DNA of 64,000 nt from Pseudomonas sp. S30 (GTDB lineage Bacteria > Pseudomonadota > Gammaproteobacteria > Pseudomonadales > Pseudomonadaceae), in contig NZ_JACVTO010000020.1 of NCBI RefSeq assembly GCF_016518545.1, positions 1 through 64,000 on the forward strand. The letters run 5' to 3'. The stretch's first letter is position 1. Every line of letters begins with the position of its first letter. The notes under the pieces were generated by a model that was not told the origin of the DNA, ran no database searches, and saw only the letters and a list, made by a program, of their open reading frames with translations. The position numbers were made by a program, and so were the translations under genes. Shown here piece by piece: positions 8,218-16,687 of the stretch.

Positions 8218-8484
8218 TCAGACGTCCTCGACCGTCTCGGTAGCGGCAAGGATCCGCACGACGTCGCCGAGCGTGCGCATGCTGTCCAGGTCCTCCTCGG
8301 TGAGCCGGCCGATATCGACCCGCGCCACGTCGCACAGGGCCGTGATGAACAGCACCTTGTTCAATGACGTCAGGCCGAAGGTGTTGGCCATGTCGTCGTC
8401 CAAGTTCATCGGGGGGGCGTCGCCATCGACCCCCAGGCAGTTGGCCAGTTGTTGCCGGGCGAGTCGTACCAGCTCTTCATGCAT
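8218..8484 (-). CDS. Free-standing acyl carrier protein
   Basis: An 88-aa acidic protein with the carrier fold. The phosphopantetheine serine is S40 in NTFGLTSLNKVLF, and helix III includes RLTEEDLDSMRTLGDVVRIL. A GGAGGC ribosome site lies inside the end of the ligase gene, with 9 nt to ATG 8484, and only 4 nt separate the genes. It is almost certainly the partner of the adjacent AMP-ligase, which would load an acyl group on the serine arm. A phosphopantetheinyl transferase is needed but is not in this window. Confidence 0.86.
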   Translation of the reverse strand: MHEELVRLARQQLANCLGVDGDAPPMNLDDDMANTFGLTSLNKVLFITALCDVARVDIGRLTEEDLDSMRTLGDVVRILAATETVEDV

Positions 8485-8488
8485 GGCT

Positions 8489-10000
8489 TCATGCCTCCAC
8501 TTTGGCGGTCAGACGCGATTGAAATCGTTCGAAGATTGCGCGGCGGATCGGTTTGTACTGGGACGTGAGCAAGCCGTTGTCGATCGAGAACGGTTCGTCG
8601 GCGACCACTGTCCGGCACACCTGCTCGTCGGGCTGGCTCCGGGCATTGATCTGCTGGCGCAGGCCGTGCACGTTCGTGGCCTCGTCCAGGGAACCGGCCG
8701 GCGACAGCACCGCCACCAGGTCCTTCTGGTCCAGGCAGAAGATCACGCATTCGGCCACCCAGGGCGCTTCGCGAAAACGTGCTTCGATCGGCTGGATATC
8801 GATTTTCTTGCCGTTGTCCAGCACGATCACGTCATCGTTGCGGCCCTTGATGAACAGAAAGCCATCCTCATCCAGGTAGCCCAGGTCGCCCGTTCGCACG
8901 CGTCCCGGGGCGACGAAGATCTTTTCGGAGGCGCCGGGCGGCGCATGCAGGTAGGCGTCATTGACCGGGAAATCGCTGCACACCACTACCGAGCCATCCG
9001 CCTCGATCACCACCCGCTTGCCGGCGAGCGCCTGGCCCACACTCCCCTCGCGGGACGCGCCCGGATGGTTCTTGGTGACGATGCAGGTTTCGTTCAGTCC
9101 GTACCCTTCGTAGATGGGTAATCCGACTTCCCGGTAAAAGTGCAACGTGGCGCTGTCGGCCGGGGCAGAGCCTGTCCACAGGTAACGGATGTTGGGACCG
9201 AACAGCTGCCGAGCCCTGGCCTTCAGGCTCTCGGTGTCGCGACTGGCAGTGCTCGGGCCCTGAATGTGTCGACGGGCCGTTTCGAAGAACGCCGGTACCC
9301 CCATGACCACCGTTGGCTTGGCCTGGCCCAGGGTCAGGAACGCGGCCTGGTAGGTGCTCAGGGTCACATCGTGGCCGAAGGCCAAGGCCGAGTAGATCCA
9401 GTAGCGCTGCTGCAGCAGCGACAGCGGCAGGAAGATGAACAGGTTGTCCGGCGGGCCGTGCTGGAACACCTGCTGTACGGCCGAGAGGGACGAGTCGATG
9501 CTGCCTACCGTCGCGGCCAGGCCTTTCGGGGCGCCGGTCGAGCCTGAGGTGAACTTGATCGTCGTGGTGTCTTCGGCTGCGTACATGGGAGGAACGATCT
9601 GGTTCACCTGCCCGTCCAGCCCGGTGGGCAGGCTGGATAACGTGCTTACCCGCGAAGCGGGATCGTCCGCACCCTTGTCGGTGAATAGCCAACGAAGGTC
9701 ATAGCGCGCCGCCAGGTCATCCTCCAGGCGGAACTTGCCGGGGTCGAAACCTGCCGTGCGGATCTTCAACCGCAAGGCAGCGAGGTCCAGCAGCACCCAT
9801 TCCAGGCAGTTGGCCGCCAGGATACCGATGCTGTCGCCAGGCCCCAATCCCAGTGACTGCAGATGCTCGGCCACTACGCTGGATCGGACGAAGACCTCTG
9901 TCAGAGGCATCCTGGTGACACCGCCCAGGCTACCCAGGATCAGGTCGCCGCCAGCGGTGGGTGGGCTAGCAAGGATTCGCTCGAGCGCAAAGGAAGTCAT
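8489..10000 (-). CDS. AMP-dependent acyl ligase (ANL superfamily)
   Basis: A 503-aa adenylate-forming ligase that activates a carboxylic acid with ATP, here probably for transfer to the neighbouring ACP. Motifs: TSGSTGAPKG at 151-160, YGLNE at 300-304, TGDLG at 370-374, a GRNDDVIVLDNGKK hinge region, and the conserved C-terminal lysine at K483 in LLTSQYKPIRR. The overall layout is closer to fatty-acyl ligases than to NRPS A domains. ATG 10000 overlaps the NRPS stop (ATGA). The acid substrate is unknown. It would supply the third, acyl building block in addition to the Cys and the Met-like unit. Confidence 0.86.
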   Translation of the reverse strand: MTSFALERILASPPTAGGDLILGSLGGVTRMPLTEVFVRSSVVAEHLQSLGLGPGDSIGILAANCLEWVLLDLAALRLKIRTAGFDPGKFRLEDDLAARYDLRWLFTDKGADDPASRVSTLSSLPTGLDGQVNQIVPPMYAAEDTTTIKFTSGSTGAPKGLAATVGSIDSSLSAVQQVFQHGPPDNLFIFLPLSLLQQRYWIYSALAFGHDVTLSTYQAAFLTLGQAKPTVVMGVPAFFETARRHIQGPSTASRDTESLKARARQLFGPNIRYLWTGSAPADSATLHFYREVGLPIYEGYGLNETCIVTKNHPGASREGSVGQALAGKRVVIEADGSVVVCSDFPVNDAYLHAPPGASEKIFVAPGRVRTGDLGYLDEDGFLFIKGRNDDVIVLDNGKKIDIQPIEARFREAPWVAECVIFCLDQKDLVAVLSPAGSLDEATNVHGLRQQINARSQPDEQVCRTVVADEPFSIDNGLLTSQYKPIRRAIFERFQSRLTAKVEA

Positions 10001-13000
10001 CGGGCAGCCGCCTCCTTCTCGGCGATCTGCGCGGACAGTTGCCTGGCCAGCGCTTGCACGGAGTTGTACTGGTACAGGGCATCGAGCGGTAGCCCGATGC
10101 CGAAGGTCTTGCGCACCTGGGTCAGCACCCTGACCGCGGCCATCGAGCTGCCCCCGGAGGCGAAGAAGTCCGCTGCCGTGTCGATTTCAGCCTGGGGCCG
10201 TCCTAGTACATTGGCCCAGATGTCCAGGACGTCGCGCATCACCTGTGAGCACGGCGCTTGCTCGTCTGGCGCCGGTGGCGCGGCGCTGGCCTGGGCAGTG
10301 AATTCGCTGAGCGCCGTGCGATCGATCTTGTCGTTGCGATTGCGCGGCAGCGACGCATGCCAGACGTAGCGTGCGGGCACCATGTAGTCCGGCAGATCGC
10401 GTGACAATTGCGCCCTGATCGCAGCAGGTTCCAGGGCAGAACCGCTCGGCACCAGATGGGCAACCAGGGTGGCGCCGTGGGGCTCATGGCACACCACGAC
10501 GACGGCCTGACGGATGCCGTCCACTTCGGCCAACCGTGCTTCCACTTCGGCGGCTTCGACACGGTAGCCGTTGACCTTGAGCTGATGGTCGATTCGGCCA
10601 AGGATCTCGATGTTGCCATCGGGCAGATACCTGCCGCGATCGCCGGTCCTGAACAGCCTCTCGCCGCTGCGCTCGTCCCACCCGTATCGCTGCGCCGTCC
10701 TCGCCTCATCACCCAGGTAGCCTGGCGTGACCCCGGCACCGCCTGAGCAGATCTCACCCGCCACCCACTCCGGGCAGTCGCGATTGGCGGCATCGCGCAC
10801 ATGGGCGGTGTTGTTCGCGTTGGGCCTGCCGTAGGGAATGCTGAGCCCTTGCAGATCGCTGCGGGCGATCTCGTGCACCATGTTCCAGATGGTGGTCTCG
10901 GTAGGCCCTCCCAGGGATACCAGGCGGATGTCCGACCTGGACTCGGCCAGGCGTGCCGCCAGGGTCACCGGGATCTTGTCCCCGCTCATCATCACCAGGC
11001 GCAATTGCGAAGGCAGCGCGCAGCCGTGGTCGAGCAGCATCTGCACCACCGACGGCACCGAGTTCCAGACCGTCACGCCACCCCGTTCGCCCAGTTCCCG
11101 CCAGTGCTCAGGGTCGGCCACGCGGTCGTGATCGGGTAGCACAAGGGCTGCGCCACTGGACAGGCTGGCGAAGATGTCCCAGACCGACAGGTCGAAGTTG
11201 AATGCACTGATGGCGAAGAAACGGTCAGTCGGGGCGATGCCGAAGCGCCGTGCGCAGTCGGCCACCAGGTTGGCGACGTTGCGGTGGGTGACCATTACCC
11301 CCTTGGGCTCGCCGGTGGTGCCTGAGGTGTAGAGCACATAGGCCAGATCGTCGCCGTTGACGCCGGCTGGGCGAGCAGGCAGTGCCTGGGCCGGTAGCGT
11401 CTGGTCGAGCCGCAGGTGCAGGCGCTCGTCCGCATAGGCCCCGTCCACCAGCACGCACCTCACCCCGGCATGGTCGAGCATGTAGGCCTTGCGGTTCTGC
11501 GGCAGCGCCACGTCCACCGGCAGATAGGCCGCGCCGGCCAGCACGCACGCCACGATACCGATGATCTGCTCTGGCCCTTTGCGCGCATGCACGGCCACCA
11601 GTTCGTTGCGTTGCACGCCCTGTCGCTGCAGCCAGGCCGCTGCGGCCGACGCCCGTGCAAACACCTCCTGGTAGCTCAGGGTAGCGTCACGGGTGATGAT
11701 GGCCGGCGCCTGGTTGTGGGTGCTGGCAGCTTCCAGCAAGGCGTCGCCCAGCCACTGCCGGGTCAGCGGGGTCGTGGTGGCATTGGCGGCCGCACGTTTG
11801 GCGCGCTGCGTCGCAGGCAGCAGATCGAGGGTGCGCTGCGCCCAGGTGGCCTTCGCGGTCAGCTGTTGCAAGGTCAGGGCGTAACCCTGCGTCATGGCGT
11901 CCAGCATGCCGGGGTGAAAGCGCGACTCGACCGCGTCCAGGCGTATGACCAACTGACCGCGCTGCTCCATCACGAACACGTCCAGCAGCACTTGTGGCGT
12001 CTGGCTGACGCTGAAGACCTCGGTGCCCAGCAAGGTCAGCGCCGTGCCATCGACCCCGCCCAAAGCGCCCACCGTCGAGTTGAAGGTGAAGGGCATGCTC
12101 GCCGCGCCCGGCCCGCCAGCGGTTCGGGCGAGCGCCTGCATGACTTCGATCCCGGAGAAGTGTCGATGGTCCAGGTCGGTATGCAGGCGCGCTTGCAGGG
12201 CCGCGGCGGCCTGCGCCAGCGTCAGGGAGTCGGGCAACTCGACGTGCACCAGCATGGGGTCGGAGAACGGACCGATCGCCGTGTACGCCGCAGGGTGCAT
12301 GGGCCGTCGGTTGGCTACTGTCACGTTGAGGGTGAAGCGATCGCCCGCCCCCCACTGGGCCAGGACGTGCGACCAGGCGAACAGCAGTGCAGCCGAAGGC
12401 GTGAGGCCTTGGTCCCGGCATCGTTGCTGCAAGGCGTCCCACTGGGCCGGATCCAGAGTGACCGAGCGCTGGGTGAAACGGTGATCGACCTGCGTCCCTG
12501 CGCCGTTGGGCAGCGCCAGCCGGGGCGCGGCTGGCAGATCGGCCAGACGTGCCAGCCAATACGCTTTCGAGCGCGTGTAGGCAGGCCCATCGCGGTCCTT
12601 GGCGATGGCCTGGACGTGGTCGCGAAACACCAGTTGATCCGCGGCCAAGGTGCCGCCTTCATAACAGCGGTGCAGCGCATCGAAGAACAGGAACATGCTG
12701 ATGCCATCCATGACCAGGCCATCATGGTTCACGAACAGCACCCTGCGCTGGTGGTCCAGTACAGCGACTTCGACACGAACCAACGGGCCGTCGAGGGGCA
12801 AGGTCAACGCGCTGAGCGCTGCACGCTTCTCGGCCCTTTGCACCTGCTGCTGCGGTGCATCGAGGTGCTGCCAATCGCTGACCAGCAGCTCGAGCCCGGC
12901 GCTGGATTCGGATTGCCGGTGCTCGTCCAGCACACGGCTGCGCAGCGCCGAGTGGGCCGCGCTCACTTGAGCCAGGGCGTCCTGCAGGCGCTCGATGTCC

Positions 13001-13278
13001 CACTCGCCGTCGATCTCGTGGTAGACCTGGTTGGACACCCCGCCCAGTTCGAACGCTGCCGAGCGCCCCCTGACGTAGGCGCCTTGCAGTGGCGTGAGAG
13101 GGAATGCGGTGCTGACCGCTTCGAGGTAATGGATGAGCGCGGGTTTCTGCGCCTTGATGGCCTGTACCAGGTCATCGGTGATCGCCTCGCTGGGCCCGCG
13201 CAGCTTGAGGTTGCCCTGCTCCACCTCCAGGGCCAGCCCCGCGGACGTCAGCGTGTTCAAGAGGGCCGTCGCGCTCAT
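9997..13278 (-). CDS. NRPS: TubC docking - Cy - A(Cys) - PCP
   Basis: A 1093-aa single-module NRPS. Residues 1-52 resemble a TubC-type N-terminal docking domain. A heterocyclization (Cy) domain follows: FPLTPLQGAYVRGR at 59-72 and the Cy DxxxxDxxS core D186/D191/S194. The A domain has YTSGTTGEPKG at 650-660, FDLSVWDIF at 695-703 and NDKIDR at 982-987. Its pocket residues D696, L697, W700, N739, M763, S765, L789, I797, W798 give D-L-W-N-M-S-L-I-W, close to the known Cys code D-L-Y-N-L-S-L-I-W. The PCP serine is S1045 in DFFASGGSSM. There is no TE domain. GGAGGTGGCATC precedes the ATG, which overlaps the upstream stop (ATGA). It should condense Cys with the amino acid from the MetRS-like/carrier protein and cyclise to a thiazoline. 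In Cy the usual FTSxLG Thr appears replaced by N400, while D433 is kept. Confidence 0.93.
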   Translation of the reverse strand: MSATALLNTLTSAGLALEVEQGNLKLRGPSEAITDDLVQAIKAQKPALIHYLEAVSTAFPLTPLQGAYVRGRSAAFELGGVSNQVYHEIDGEWDIERLQDALAQVSAAHSALRSRVLDEHRQSESSAGLELLVSDWQHLDAPQQQVQRAEKRAALSALTLPLDGPLVRVEVAVLDHQRRVLFVNHDGLVMDGISMFLFFDALHRCYEGGTLAADQLVFRDHVQAIAKDRDGPAYTRSKAYWLARLADLPAAPRLALPNGAGTQVDHRFTQRSVTLDPAQWDALQQRCRDQGLTPSAALLFAWSHVLAQWGAGDRFTLNVTVANRRPMHPAAYTAIGPFSDPMLVHVELPDSLTLAQAAAALQARLHTDLDHRHFSGIEVMQALARTAGGPGAASMPFTFNSTVGALGGVDGTALTLLGTEVFSVSQTPQVLLDVFVMEQRGQLVIRLDAVESRFHPGMLDAMTQGYALTLQQLTAKATWAQRTLDLLPATQRAKRAAANATTTPLTRQWLGDALLEAASTHNQAPAIITRDATLSYQEVFARASAAAAWLQRQGVQRNELVAVHARKGPEQIIGIVACVLAGAAYLPVDVALPQNRKAYMLDHAGVRCVLVDGAYADERLHLRLDQTLPAQALPARPAGVNGDDLAYVLYTSGTTGEPKGVMVTHRNVANLVADCARRFGIAPTDRFFAISAFNFDLSVWDIFASLSSGAALVLPDHDRVADPEHWRELGERGGVTVWNSVPSVVQMLLDHGCALPSQLRLVMMSGDKIPVTLAARLAESRSDIRLVSLGGPTETTIWNMVHEIARSDLQGLSIPYGRPNANNTAHVRDAANRDCPEWVAGEICSGGAGVTPGYLGDEARTAQRYGWDERSGERLFRTGDRGRYLPDGNIEILGRIDHQLKVNGYRVEAAEVEARLAEVDGIRQAVVVVCHEPHGATLVAHLVPSGSALEPAAIRAQLSRDLPDYMVPARYVWHASLPRNRNDKIDRTALSEFTAQASAAPPAPDEQAPCSQVMRDVLDIWANVLGRPQAEIDTAADFFASGGSSMAAVRVLTQVRKTFGIGLPLDALYQYNSVQALARQLSAQIAEKEAAAR

Positions 13279-15578
13279 GATGCCACCTCCTCGGTCACAT
13301 CTTTCGCGACGGCGCAGGCGTCGACCTCCCTGGCCAAGGCATCGAGAGGGGTGTGCATCAGCTTGTCGATGGGCACGTCGAGCGCCTTGTCCTGCAGGAG
13401 CTGGTACTGGAGCGTCACTGCCACCAGCGACGAAGCGCCCAGCTCCTGCAGCGTGCGACTGCCAGCGTCGGTGCCTGCTCTGGGTATCAGGAGCTCGACC
13501 TGCCGTTGCAGCCAGGTTGCGCAGGGCTGCGCGGCGGGCAGTTCACCGGAGCGGTGTTCGTCAGCGCCATGTTCGGTGGAGCCATGTTCGGTGGACCCTG
13601 GCTCATCGGGGTTCTGGAAGAAGGTCGCGTCGGCCAGCGAGCACTGGCTGCCAGGGACCATGATCTCCACGGTACGAGGCCAGACTGCGCCCGACGTGCT
13701 GCCCAATGCTTCCAGCAGCCGGGTGGAGAAGCGCGGCATCAGGGGCGCGGCGAGCTGGGCGAGCAACTGTGCCGCTGCAAGCTCCAGCGCCACCGAGGTC
13801 CGATATTCGTCCTTCAGGTGCGCCGCCAAGGCCAGCAGTTGCTGGGTGGCGGCGAAGGCCATGGCATCGTCCACCAGCCGGTTCAACTGGGCGGCTGCAC
13901 GGCGCAGGGAGAAACCCTCAGGGTTCAGCGCGCGGGTCACCGCCTCCAGATGCACGGCCAGCGTGGCCAGGAAGGCCGAATGCTCGGCAGTCCAGATCCC
14001 GGCATCCGGGACGACGCCTGCGTGGTGCCGGTTCACCCGATCGCCCAACGCGCCGAGCCAGGCTTGCCATTTGCCGACCAGCACGTCGCGGACCGTCTCC
14101 CGGTAGGCCGCCAGTTCGAAGTTGCTGCGTTGATCTTCCGGACGGGTCAGGCACAGGTAGTAGCGCACGGCATCGACGGTCTCGGGCGTGAGGATGTCCT
14201 TGCCCCAGACCGCATGGCGGCGGCTGGTCGAGAACTTCTTGCCGTCGAGCAGGTAGAACTCATTGACGTGATAGTCGATGTCCGGCTGCCAGTCGGGCCA
14301 GGCCAGGCGGTAGAGCACGGGGTACAGAATGCCGTGGTAGAAACTGTTGTCGTAGCCGAAGAAATGGACGATCTTCCAGTCACGCTGGGGCGCCTGGGCG
14401 TTCCAGTCCGCGCCCAGCCTGCGGCCCAGTGCCTCGATACCGTAGAGGAAGCCGTAGCTCATTTCCGGCCACACCCAGATCACCTGCTCCTGGTCCGACT
14501 CGACCGGGCGGATGCCCCAATCGCTGTAATGGGTCATGGGGATATCCAGGCGCTCGTGAGCCAGTACCCGGGTGGTGAGCTCCTTGAGCCTGGCCGGTAC
14601 GCGGCCCAGGCTGTGGTGACGCTCCAGGTCCGAGGCGAACTCGCCGAGCGGCAAGGTGAACTGCTCGCGCTCCACTCGCTGCGCAGGCCGATCGCTGAGG
14701 CGTGACAGCGGCTCACCCAGGTCGACTACCACATTGGGTTCGCCGCACTCCTCGCAGATATTGCCGTTGGTGGTCCTGCCGCACCCTGGGCAGGCTCCGC
14801 AGACATCCACTTCGTACAGGTAGGCACCGGTCTCGGGGTCTTGCAGGGCGGCGACCTGCGCGCACGCCACCCGCCCGGAGTCCACCAGCCTGGTGAAATA
14901 CCGCTGCAAGCCGCTGGCGTAGTCGGGGGACTTGTCGGTGACCGTGTACTGGTCGAGTTCGATGTCCATCGCCGCCAGGGTCTGGAGAATCTCGGCGGAG
15001 TAAAACTCAGCCACTTGCGCGGGGCGCTTGCCGTCCTTCCTGGCCAGCGCGTCGACATAGCTCTGGTAGTCGTCCGAGCCTGTCAGGTGCCAGGCCGTGT
15101 GGCCGATCAGGCGCTGATAGCGCACGTACGCGTCGGCCCCCAGGTACGGCCCGGACAGATGTCCCAGGTGCAGGTCGCCATTGGGCGTGGGCGGCGTGGA
15201 GAAGATGAACTGGGGCCGCTGCGCAGGCACCTGACGCTCGGGTGAAGTGGCCGACTGGCTGGCCCGTTCGGCGTCGCGCCGGTAGGACAGGAAGAACACC
15301 AGGTCTTCGCTGCCGGTGTTGGTAATGACATGGGTTTCGAAGGGTTCGAAGACCGCCACGCTGCCTGGACCCACTTCATGGCTCTGACCCCCCACCTGGA
15401 TGCTGCCCTGACCTTGAACGATGACGAAGAACTCGGTCTCGTCATGGCGGTGACTGGTAGAGCGCTCGCCTGGCGCGACCCGCCCCCATCCGGCTGGGGC
15501 GTTCAACCCCTCGATACTGCCGATCTGGATGCCAAAAAGATTCGAGAGCTTATCAAGACTGTAGTGATTGACGCGCAT
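13275..15578 (-). CDS. Cupin - methionyl-tRNA-synthetase-like - carrier protein fusion
   Basis: A 767-aa fusion. Residues about 1-105 form a cupin with metal-type residues H43/H45/E49 (STSHRHDETEF) and H83. Residues about 123-640 match a class I methionyl-tRNA synthetase: STPPTPNGDLHLGHLSGPYL with HLGH at 137-140, a Cys cluster C260/C263/C266/C275/C278, HFFGYDNSFYHG at 405-416, and KFSTS at 448-452 for KMSKS. Residues about 684-755 are a carrier domain with LGASSL and candidate pantetheine serine S717. The linker at 658-678 holds a tandem STEHG repeat. True MetRS carries neither cupin nor carrier, so this is probably an aminoacyl-adenylate enzyme loading its own carrier. The methionine-site block W-x-D-A-P-I-G-Y of MetRS reads W368-V-W-P-E-M-S-Y375, so the substrate may be a Met analogue. 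Its acidic C-terminus may dock to the TubC domain of the NRPS. Confidence 0.9.
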   Translation of the reverse strand: MRVNHYSLDKLSNLFGIQIGSIEGLNAPAGWGRVAPGERSTSHRHDETEFFVIVQGQGSIQVGGQSHEVGPGSVAVFEPFETHVITNTGSEDLVFFLSYRRDAERASQSATSPERQVPAQRPQFIFSTPPTPNGDLHLGHLSGPYLGADAYVRYQRLIGHTAWHLTGSDDYQSYVDALARKDGKRPAQVAEFYSAEILQTLAAMDIELDQYTVTDKSPDYASGLQRYFTRLVDSGRVACAQVAALQDPETGAYLYEVDVCGACPGCGRTTNGNICEECGEPNVVVDLGEPLSRLSDRPAQRVEREQFTLPLGEFASDLERHHSLGRVPARLKELTTRVLAHERLDIPMTHYSDWGIRPVESDQEQVIWVWPEMSYGFLYGIEALGRRLGADWNAQAPQRDWKIVHFFGYDNSFYHGILYPVLYRLAWPDWQPDIDYHVNEFYLLDGKKFSTSRRHAVWGKDILTPETVDAVRYYLCLTRPEDQRSNFELAAYRETVRDVLVGKWQAWLGALGDRVNRHHAGVVPDAGIWTAEHSAFLATLAVHLEAVTRALNPEGFSLRRAAAQLNRLVDDAMAFAATQQLLALAAHLKDEYRTSVALELAAAQLLAQLAAPLMPRFSTRLLEALGSTSGAVWPRTVEIMVPGSQCSLADATFFQNPDEPGSTEHGSTEHGADEHRSGELPAAQPCATWLQRQVELLIPRAGTDAGSRTLQELGASSLVAVTLQYQLLQDKALDVPIDKLMHTPLDALAREVDACAVAKDVTEEVAS

Positions 15579-15614
15579 GGCTAGATACCTTTGATATTCC
15601 AGGAAATGGGCCAG

Positions 15615-16646
15615 TCAAAGCAGTGACAGAACCTCGGCCGCCAGAGCAGGTGCGAGGCGGTAGCCAGACCCGTTGGCGGCACCGGCGAACACCAGGTGGC
15701 GGCCGACCTCAGCGATGATCGGCACCCTGTCGGGGCTGTAGGCGTCGCAGAACACGCGCCCACCGTCCAGGCGCTCGGCCCAGGCCGGCGCGTACCTGGC
15801 CAATACGTTTCTGGCGTCGTTGATGTCGGTGAAGGACAGCGAGGGCGCGACGGTGCCGGGATCGACGTCCCATTCATCGCAGGTGTAGCTGAACAGCCAA
15901 TGGCCCCGTTGCTGCAGGGGGAGCAGGAACGCGTCGTCGTCCTGGAAGACGATCAGCCCGTCCTCGGCCGACACCGGCATGCGCACGTGGGCGGCCACCA
16001 CTTTCTTCACCCGGATGCCGAGGTGGGCAAGGCTGGACTGCCAGGGCCGTGCAGCCGTCCAGGGGCCGGGCGCCAGCACCAGCTTGTCGGCGTGTATGGC
16101 GTGTCCCGTGCTCAACTCGAGCACATGGGCGCCAGATCCGCCGAGGGACTCCACCCTCGCCCCCTCGATCACCTGTACCCGGTCGCCCATGGCCTTGAGC
16201 AGGTACCTGACCAGGCCCTGGACGTCGGCATGGTTGGCGCCCTCGCCTGTCAATGCCAGGTGCTCGCCTGGCAGGTCGAGCGCCGCTGTGGGCCACAGGC
16301 TCGAGGACACCTCGCGCAGGTCGGCCAGCGGCAGATACTGGGCCTCTACGGCGCTTTGCCGCGATGCCTTGCAGACCACCGTCATGCCGAGCGGATGGAT
16401 TGGCGCCTGCGGGTGTCGTTGCAGCAGGTCGCGGTAGTAGGTGTGGCTGTACTGCGAGAACCGGCGCACGGTGTCGGATGCGCCTCGGGGAAAATGGACC
16501 CCGGCGGAAAAACGTGATGCGCCCTGCCCCGCCAGGGACTGATCGACGATCAGCACCGGCATGTTCGGGTCATGGCGCGTGAGTTCGTAGGCGATCATCA
16601 CACCGATGATGCCGCCGCCGACGATGACCACGGGAAATCGCTGCAT
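15615..16646 (-). CDS. FAD-dependent amino-acid-oxidase-type oxidoreductase
   Basis: A 343-aa flavoprotein of the glycine/D-amino acid oxidase (DAO) family. The N-terminal Rossmann motif is VVIVGGGIIGVMIAYEL at about 6-22, and the C-terminal FAD loop is HLVFAGAANGSGYRLAPAL. I chose ATG 16646 because GGAGAG lies about 7 nt upstream; ATG 16661 has no ribosome site. It sits 41 nt after the N-hydroxylase and 36 nt before the MetRS-like fusion. Known relatives oxidise C-N bonds and, in some pathways, oxidise thiazolines to thiazoles or N-methylated amino acids. Here thiazoline or imine oxidation is a plausible but unproven role. Confidence 0.85.
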   Translation of the reverse strand: MQRFPVVIVGGGIIGVMIAYELTRHDPNMPVLIVDQSLAGQGASRFSAGVHFPRGASDTVRRFSQYSHTYYRDLLQRHPQAPIHPLGMTVVCKASRQSAVEAQYLPLADLREVSSSLWPTAALDLPGEHLALTGEGANHADVQGLVRYLLKAMGDRVQVIEGARVESLGGSGAHVLELSTGHAIHADKLVLAPGPWTAARPWQSSLAHLGIRVKKVVAAHVRMPVSAEDGLIVFQDDDAFLLPLQQRGHWLFSYTCDEWDVDPGTVAPSLSFTDINDARNVLARYAPAWAERLDGGRVFCDAYSPDRVPIIAEVGRHLVFAGAANGSGYRLAPALAAEVLSLL

Positions 16647-16687
16647 ACAGAAGCTCTCCATCGCTTGAGTGGAATGAGGTTCAGGCG

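Noticed and set aside
7547..9121. 524-aa plus-strand frame over GNAT, ACP and ligase
   Set aside because: Spans three well-supported opposed genes; no domain.
11416..14106. 896-aa open frame on the plus strand
   Set aside because: It is a shadow opposite the NRPS and MetRS-like genes, with low-complexity Gln/Arg/Gly composition and no domain. High GC creates long antisense frames.
13275..15578. Treating the MetRS-like protein as a housekeeping metG or a resistant MetRS
   Set aside because: It is fused to cupin and carrier domains, has a rewritten methionine pocket and lies in an NRPS operon, so translation is not its main job.
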